Under the pieces are notes generated by a model. It saw nothing but the letters and a program-made list of their open reading frames with translations, searched no databases and was not told the DNA's origin. Below are positions 7,012 through 10,450 of a stretch of 10,450 nt of DNA, one piece after another. Location of the stretch: contig JAFYUG010000304.1 in assembly GCA_017558545.1 (NCBI GenBank), forward strand, positions 1 through 10,450, read 5' to 3'. The stretch's first letter is position 1. Each line of letters begins with the position of its first letter. The position numbers and the translations under genes were made by a program. Origin of the DNA: Oscillospiraceae bacterium (lineage in GTDB: Bacteria > Bacillota > Clostridia > Oscillospirales > Oscillospiraceae).

Positions 7012-7042
7012 AAAAGAACACCGCCTAAGGCAGTGTTCTTTT
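7012..7042 (-). terminator. Rho-independent terminator after pgsA
   Basis: AAAAGAACAC (7012-7021) pairs with GTGTTCTTTT (7033-7042). One C-A mismatch separates it from a GCC/GGC inner stem with a TAA loop. On the minus strand the hairpin ends in CTTTTTCAT. It begins 9 nt beyond the stop of pgsA and closes the phospholipid operon. Confidence 0.88.
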
Positions 7043-7051
7043 GGTTTTTAT

Positions 7052-7633
7052 TCAGTTTGCGTCTTTTTTGCGGCCGCCCGTAAGCAAAATCTTCAGATAG
7101 AAGAGACTATACATAGTAAGGGAAAATACCATAACGCCGGCGCACAGAGCTATGAAACCGTGAACTATGCTCTCCTGCACATTGGGGAACACCATGAGAA
7201 TTATCATAGTGCCTTCGAAAACAACTGTGCAAAGCTTGCCATACCACTTGGCGGAGTTGACGGAGTCATGGCGGCTGAAAACCAAAGCTCCCCAAAAGAG
7301 CATTCCAACTTCCTTAACGGCCAGAATGATAAAGAGAATATAGATATGGCTATGCTCTGTCATAAGACAAATGAGCAGAGCCGCTTGGGTAAGCTTATCG
7401 GCCACGGGGTCAATGAACTTGCCAAAATCGGATATCATATTCAGCTTGCGAGCCACGAAGCCATCCAGCATATCGGAAAGGGCGGAGAGCGCCACCAAGG
7501 CCACGGAGAGATAATGTCTGTCAATGGCATAGGTCCAGATAATGAATGGAATGAGCACTATTCTGGCGCCGCTCATGGCGTTGGGAATAGTTAAAATCTG
7601 TTCTTTTGTCAGCAGCCTTCGAGCATCATGCAT
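7052..7633 (-). CDS. pgsA: CDP-alcohol phosphatidyltransferase, probably phosphatidylglycerophosphate synthase
   Basis: Transfers a phosphatidyl group from CDP-diacylglycerol, most likely to glycerol-3-phosphate, the committed step to phosphatidylglycerol; integral membrane enzyme, 193 residues. The full CDP-alcohol motif is present: Asp54-X2-Asp57-Gly58-X2-Ala61-Arg62-X8-Gly71-X3-Asp75-X3-Asp79, in SDMLDGFVARKLNMISDFGK and following. Hydrophobic helices lie at about 22-40, 41-53, 84-100, 103-120, 134-150 and 157-183. The N-terminus (TIPNAMSGARIVLIP) is typical of PgsA. The start at 7633 has GAGG 7 nt upstream and overlaps the end of plsC by 25 nt, implying translational coupling. It is last in the operon. 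A phosphatidylglycerol-using cardiolipin synthase of the same fold is the main alternative and cannot be excluded from sequence alone. Confidence 0.88.
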   Translation of the reverse strand: MHDARRLLTKEQILTIPNAMSGARIVLIPFIIWTYAIDRHYLSVALVALSALSDMLDGFVARKLNMISDFGKFIDPVADKLTQAALLICLMTEHSHIYILFIILAVKEVGMLFWGALVFSRHDSVNSAKWYGKLCTVVFEGTMIILMVFPNVQESIVHGFIALCAGVMVFSLTMYSLFYLKILLTGGRKKDAN

Positions 7634-8415
7634 TTTCTTGCCTCATCACTAATTTCGTTGGTCTTTAGCTGCGCAACTTCTTCCGCAGTGATGATCCGGC
7701 ACACTTTTAGATATATATCGGTGGGACGCCAGGGGAAATTGCGAACTACGTTTTCGGAATTTTTAACAGTTGCCACCACAACGGGAACCTGTGCGCGCTG
7801 GGCAATTTTGAAAGCGCCATGGCGGAAAGGCAGAAGGCCTTTTCCCTCCTTGTTTCTGGTGCCTTCGGGGTACACAGCAACGGACATTTCGCCTTTTTTT
7901 ACAAACTGGGTGGCTCTGATAATGGTCTTGAGAGCCTCTCTATCGTTCTCTCTATCCACATCCATGAAGCATGCCTTGTGGAGAAACTGTCCCACAACGG
8001 GTATGCGCATAATGGAGGGCTTCATAATGAAGGCCACATCCAGCTTTCTCATAGCCCAGCAAGCTGCAATGGCATCAAAAGCGGAACGGTGGTTGCTCAC
8101 ATAAAGCCATCTTCCCTCGGGCAGATTTTCAAAGCCCTCGGTATGTATTCTCACGCGAAAAACGGCGTTGAGCAGCCCCACGGTGTAGAGAACACCGGTG
8201 CGGTAAAAGGGCACGGCCTTTTCCTGAGGCTTTTTCTTGTCAACGAAGAGAGCGGCAATGCTCAAAATCAAAAAGTAGAGAATAATCGCCGCGATTATTC
8301 CGGCGATAAACATAAGCACAGCCATGATTGCCAAAGTCCATCCGCTCCACCGGGCGGCAAGGCAGACGGCAACATCAAATACTATGCCTATTATGAAAAA
8401 TGGCAGAAGAACCAT
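7609..8415 (-). CDS. plsC: 1-acyl-sn-glycerol-3-phosphate acyltransferase (PlsC family)
   Basis: Acylates lysophosphatidic acid to phosphatidic acid at the membrane; 268 residues. Two hydrophobic helices occupy about 3-20 and 27-57. The acyltransferase domain follows with motif I NHRSAFD (His109, Asp114), motif II around KPSIMRIPVVG (132-142), motif III YPEGTRN (182-188) and motif IV VPVVVATVKN (210-219). These are the substrate-binding and catalytic motifs of the family. The ATG at 8415 gives the N-terminal membrane segments; its ribosome site (AAGGAAG) is about 11 nt upstream, longer than ideal. It starts 26 nt after the repeat-protein gene and overlaps pgsA, so the three genes form one operon feeding phosphatidic acid toward CDP-diacylglycerol lipids. 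The long N-terminal membrane region is larger than in E. coli PlsC. Exact acyl acceptor is inferred. Confidence 0.9.
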   Translation of the reverse strand: MVLLPFFIIGIVFDVAVCLAARWSGWTLAIMAVLMFIAGIIAAIILYFLILSIAALFVDKKKPQEKAVPFYRTGVLYTVGLLNAVFRVRIHTEGFENLPEGRWLYVSNHRSAFDAIAACWAMRKLDVAFIMKPSIMRIPVVGQFLHKACFMDVDRENDREALKTIIRATQFVKKGEMSVAVYPEGTRNKEGKGLLPFRHGAFKIAQRAQVPVVVATVKNSENVVRNFPWRPTDIYLKVCRIITAEEVAQLKTNEISDEARKCMMLEGC

Positions 8416-8441
8416 ATTACTTGTTTCTTCCTTCCGGGGGA

Positions 8442-8786
8442 TTACTCAGCAAAATCAGACTCTTCGCAGAGAACTTCTTCAACCTTATCCATAACGCCGT
8501 CGCCGGTTTCGTCAATAGCAACTTCGTCGATAACGCCGTCGCCATCGTTGTCGATGAGCATGGTGTCAAAATGACCGTCGCCGTCGGTATCAGCAGCGAT
8601 GGTGTCAATCTGGCCGTCGCCGTCGCGGTCATAGGTATAGATGTTCTCGGTATCGCCGGCCTTAACCTTGGCCAGGATGTCCTCAGCAAGCTTCTTAAGT
8701 TCGTCCTTCTTGAGATAAGCTGCAACGCCGGCAGCAGCGACAGCGCCGATAGCTACGATTGCGCCAACAGGGGATTTCTTTGCCAT
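8442..8786 (-). CDS. Membrane-anchored protein with four EF-hand-like calcium loops
   Basis: I do not know a named homologue; 114 residues. A short basic start (MAKKS) is followed by a small-residue hydrophobic helix at about 6-24 (PVGAIVAIGAVAAAGVAAYL), then an amphipathic helix (KKDELKKLAEDILAKVKAGD). Residues 53-104 are exactly four 13-residue repeats of the form DxDGDGxxDxxxx. The first three have the Asp1/Asp3/Asp5/Asp9 ligands of calcium loops as in dockerin, EF-hand or thrombospondin type 3 repeats. In the fourth, position 3 is Thr. The tail is acidic with a single Cys. AGGAGG lies 8 nt before the ATG, and a promoter is upstream, so it is the first gene of the plsC-pgsA operon. Calcium binding and the cellular side of the repeats are inferences. 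Confidence 0.88.
   Translation of the reverse strand: MAKKSPVGAIVAIGAVAAAGVAAYLKKDELKKLAEDILAKVKAGDTENIYTYDRDGDGQIDTIAADTDGDGHFDTMLIDNDGDGVIDEVAIDETGDGVMDKVEEVLCEESDFAE
8475..8630 (-). repeat. Four 39-bp tandem repeats encoding calcium-loop units
   Basis: 156 bases divide into four in-frame 39-bp units encoding residues 53-65, 66-78, 79-91 and 92-104 of the anchored protein. The GAC-GGC-GAC-GGC core is shared, while flanking codons have diverged, suggesting old duplication under protein-level selection. Confidence 0.88.
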
Positions 8787-8846
8787 GATTTTTTCCTCCT
8801 AAGTATATTTTATGTGTATTTATTAGTTTTTGTTCCTTATCCAAAG

Positions 8847-8875
8847 AGTATAGCACAAAAAAACATTTAACGCAA
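8847..8875 (-). promoter_or_regulatory. Extended -10 promoter of the repeat protein-plsC-pgsA operon
   Basis: Minus strand: TTGCGT (8875-8870), 17-bp spacer ending in TGC, TATACT (8852-8847). The TG-N extension compensates for a weak -35 box. The RNA start near 8840 gives a leader of about 54 nt. It diverges from the nadE promoter about 100 bp away. Confidence 0.7.
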
Positions 8876-8952
8876 TCTTTGCCAAGGCAGCTTTTTCATT
8901 ATTTGCAAAAATTTTATTTTCTATCCACAAAAAATCATAATAATTTCTTGTT

Positions 8953-8979
8953 CCCAAATTTCTGCTTTTGGGTTATACT
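8953..8979 (+). promoter_or_regulatory. nadE promoter -10 box with inverted repeat in the spacer
   Basis: TATACT (8974-8979) is a good -10 box. RNA would start near 8986, about 27 nt before the chosen ATG at 9013. The -35 region (TTCCCA at 17 bp) is poor. CCCAAA-N8-TTTGGG (8953-8972) is a perfect 6-bp inverted repeat filling the spacer and ending 1 nt before the -10 box, so a bound protein would block polymerase directly. This is consistent with a repressed NAD-synthesis promoter, though no known operator is matched. Confidence 0.5.
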
Positions 8980-9012
8980 GATTCCATCCTAAAGGCTATG
9001 GAGAGTGCAGCT

Positions 9013-9741
9013 ATGAGAGATTATAAGCAGGAATTTGAAAACCGCGTTGAATTTATTCGCAAGCTGGTTAAAGAAAGCCACACCAACGGCATTATCTTCG
9101 GCAACAGCGGCGGCAAGGACTGCGCCCTTGTGGGCATTCTTTGCAAGGCCGCCTGCGACAACACCGTGGGCATAATCATGCCCTGCGCCAGCAAGCGCAA
9201 CTTCGGCTCCGACTATGATGACGGCATGGCCGTTGCGGAGAAATACGGCATTGAAACCCGCGTTGTAGACCTCACCGCCGTTCGCGAGGCGGAGCTTGCC
9301 GCTCTCAGCTCCGTTACGGAGATGACCCCTGCATCCATCGCCAACATTGCCCCCCGCCTGCGCATGACCACCCTTTACTCCATAGGCGGCAGCGAAAATC
9401 TGCTGGTGGCCGGAACCGGCAACCGCAGCGAGAGATACATGGGCTATTTCACCAAATGGGGCGACGGCGCATTCGACTTTGACCCCATTGCCGACCTGAC
9501 CGTTGGTGAAGTTTACGAATTTTTGGAGTATCTGGGCGCACCCCGCTCCATAATAGAAAAAGCCCCCTCCGCAGGTCTTTTCGAAGGCCAGACCGACGAG
9601 CAGGAAATGGGCGTTAGCTACGCCGCCATTGACCGCTATCTCCTCACCGGAGAGGCCAATGACCACGACAAGGCCATCATCGACCGCTTCCACTCCCGCT
9701 CCGCCCATAAGCTTGTCCCCGCTGTTATTTACGAGGGCTGA
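9013..9741 (+). CDS. nadE: Ammonia-dependent NAD+ synthetase
   Basis: Amidates nicotinate adenine dinucleotide to NAD+ with ATP and ammonia, the last step of NAD synthesis; cytoplasmic, 242 residues, with no glutaminase domain. The PP-loop is GNSGGKDCALV (Ser32-Cys37); most family members have Ser where this has Cys37. GTGNRSERYMGYFTKWGD (134-151) binds the dinucleotide, and PSAGLFEGQTDEQEMG (185-200) is the active-site loop. The C-terminus ends with the usual HKLVP. I chose 9013 because GGAG at 9001-9004 sits 8 nt upstream. The ATG at 8998 has its AAAGG only 2 nt away, and a TTG further up lies before the -10 box. The next gene starts 5 nt after the stop, so they are cotranscribed. Confidence 0.93.
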   Translation: MRDYKQEFENRVEFIRKLVKESHTNGIIFGNSGGKDCALVGILCKAACDNTVGIIMPCASKRNFGSDYDDGMAVAEKYGIETRVVDLTAVREAELAALSSVTEMTPASIANIAPRLRMTTLYSIGGSENLLVAGTGNRSERYMGYFTKWGDGAFDFDPIADLTVGEVYEFLEYLGAPRSIIEKAPSAGLFEGQTDEQEMGVSYAAIDRYLLTGEANDHDKAIIDRFHSRSAHKLVPAVIYEG

Positions 9742-9746
9742 AAAAT

Positions 9747-10079
9747 ATGTGCGGAAACTATAAGGTTATCACCCTTTGCGGCAGCACCCGCTTCAAAAAT
9801 GAGTTTATGGAAGCTCAGAAGAAGCTGACTTTGGAGGGCAACATAGTCATAAGCGTTGGTCTTTTCGGTCACTCCGGCGATAATGAGGTTTGGGAAGGCA
9901 TGGACGAGGACACCCTCACCGCCACCAAGATTATGCTGGACGATATGCACAAGCGGAAAATAGACATGGCCGACGAGATTTTCGTCATCAACGTTGGAGG
10001 ATATATAGGCAGCAGCACCCGCTCCGAAATTGAGTATGCCCAAAGCACCGGCAAGGCCGTTCGCTATCTGGAAAGCTAA
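9747..10079 (+). CDS. Small nucleoside 2-deoxyribosyltransferase-like protein
   Basis: Probably a nucleotide- or nucleoside-handling protein of the deoxyribosyltransferase-like Rossmann superfamily; 110 residues, cytoplasmic. The N-terminal strand and loop KVITLCGSTRFKNEF (6-20) is the nucleotide-binding start typical of the group. ADEIFVINVGGYIGSSTRSE (75-94) followed by IEYAQSTGKAV (95-105) matches the late strand, loop and Glu-containing helix that carry the catalytic glutamate in true transferases (Glu94 here is the best candidate). The start at 9747 has GAGGG about 9 nt upstream, inside the end of nadE. Being cotranscribed with nadE suggests a role in NAD or nucleotide salvage, which is inference. 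The protein is shorter than classical transferases of about 150 residues, so catalysis itself is uncertain. Confidence 0.75.
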   Translation: MCGNYKVITLCGSTRFKNEFMEAQKKLTLEGNIVISVGLFGHSGDNEVWEGMDEDTLTATKIMLDDMHKRKIDMADEIFVINVGGYIGSSTRSEIEYAQSTGKAVRYLES

Positions 10080-10119
10080 AAAAAATTTAGCTCAACAGGC
10101 AAAAATTTCAAAAAAAATA

Positions 10120-10148
10120 TTGTCATGAAAAAATAATGGTTGTATAAT
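10120..10148 (+). promoter_or_regulatory. Sigma-A promoter of guaA
   Basis: TTGTCA (10120-10125), 17-bp spacer, TATAAT (10143-10148). RNA starting near 10155 gives a leader of about 45 nt, too short for a purine riboswitch. It makes the GMP synthase gene a separate transcription unit from nadE. Confidence 0.88.
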
Positions 10149-10199
10149 TTACCGTTGTTAAAACTAAAATCTTTTAATCTTTTTTGGAGGGATAAATAT

Positions 10200-10450
10200 A
10201 TGGATTGCAATGTACGTCCCGAGAGCATGGAGCGCATAACTACCCCCGCTCTTGCCGAAGCATTCATCAATGAACAGGTTGCCGCCGTTCGCGAACAGGT
10301 TGGCGACAAGAAGGTACTTCTGGCACTTAGCGGCGGTGTTGACTCTTCCGTTGTTGCCGCTCTGCTTATCAAGGCCATTGGCAAGCAGCTCGTTTGCGTT
10401 CACGTTAACCACGGCCTTATGAGAAAGGACGAATCCGAAAACGTAATCAA
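10200..10450 (+). CDS. guaA: GMP synthase ATP-pyrophosphatase domain, no N-terminal glutaminase (3' end outside window)
   Basis: Converts XMP to GMP in purine synthesis, with ATP activation and ammonia supplied by a glutaminase. The first 83 residues are in the window. TTPALAEAFINEQVAAVREQ leads into VGDKKVLLALSGGVDSS, with the PP-loop SGGVDS at residues 44-49, then AALLIKAIGKQLVCVHVNHG and LMRKDES, all closely like the synthetase domain of GuaA. In common bacterial GuaA a glutamine amidotransferase domain of about 200 residues precedes this point. Here the ATG at 10200 has GGAGGG about 7 nt upstream and a consensus promoter just before it, so that domain is absent from the N-terminus. This is the layout of split archaeal-type GMP synthases, or the domain could be elsewhere in the gene. 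The gene runs off the window. Confidence 0.9.
   Translation, partial: MDCNVRPESMERITTPALAEAFINEQVAAVREQVGDKKVLLALSGGVDSSVVAALLIKAIGKQLVCVHVNHGLMRKDESENVI

Noticed and set aside
8968..9012. TTG or first ATG as an upstream start for nadE
   Set aside because: The TTG precedes the probable -10 box and the ATG at 8998 has AAAGG only 2 nt away; ATG 9013 has a properly spaced GGAG.
8989..9708. 239-codon minus-strand open frame
   Set aside because: Antisense shadow of nadE; Gly/Ala/Val-rich low-information protein, no ribosome site, and the sense frame carries all NadE motifs.
10074..10092. Hairpin AGCTAAA-N5-TTTAGCT after the nadE unit as a terminator
   Set aside because: Stem is AT-rich and is not followed by a U tract on the plus strand, so it is too weak to call.
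10149..10199. Purine riboswitch upstream of guaA
   Set aside because: Only about 45 nt of AT-rich leader follow the promoter and no aptamer-like stem structure is visible.

Overview
The window looks like a chromosomal segment of a Gram-positive, Clostridia-type anaerobe, perhaps a gut Oscillospirales or Christensenellales relative. The evidence is strong AGGAGG-type ribosome sites, sigma-A promoters with near-consensus boxes, AT-rich intergenic DNA around moderately GC-rich genes, and the gene set: a GH2 beta-galactosidase, diaminopropionate ammonia-lyase, short ammonia-dependent NadE, PgsA and PlsC. The taxonomic placement is inference; no rRNA or other marker lies here. I see no mobile element, CRISPR array, tRNA or rRNA. 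No gene-free stretch exceeds 300 bases.

Layout from left to right. (1) Positions 1-2548, minus strand: a beta-galactosidase missing its C-terminus at the window edge, with its own TTGACA/TATAAT promoter and upstream inverted repeats. (2) 2706-5453, minus: a two-gene unit of a double flavodoxin-fold oxidoreductase with a compact four-cysteine motif, then diaminopropionate ammonia-lyase. A 28-residue membrane microprotein gene follows, and its stop codon abuts a terminator. (3) 5517-6901, minus: a promoter, a YgjV-like inner-membrane protein, a membrane-anchored protein with a Thr-Pro repeat linker, and a perfect terminator hairpin. (4) 7012-8875, minus: a promoter, a membrane-anchored protein with four 13-residue calcium-loop-like repeats, a PlsC-type acyltransferase, a CDP-alcohol phosphatidyltransferase (PgsA type) and a terminator. 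This is a phospholipid-synthesis operon led by an unusual small protein. (5) 8953-10079, plus, divergent from unit 4: NAD+ synthetase followed 5 nt later by a small nucleoside-deoxyribosyltransferase-like protein. (6) 10120-10450, plus: a strong promoter and the start of a GMP synthase ATP-pyrophosphatase that begins without the usual N-terminal glutaminase domain.

Most genes are housekeeping or catabolic. The least explained parts are the 28-aa microprotein, the repeat protein heading the lipid operon, the YgjV/Thr-Pro-linker pair, the four-cysteine flavoprotein beside the ammonia-lyase, and the glutaminase-less GuaA start.
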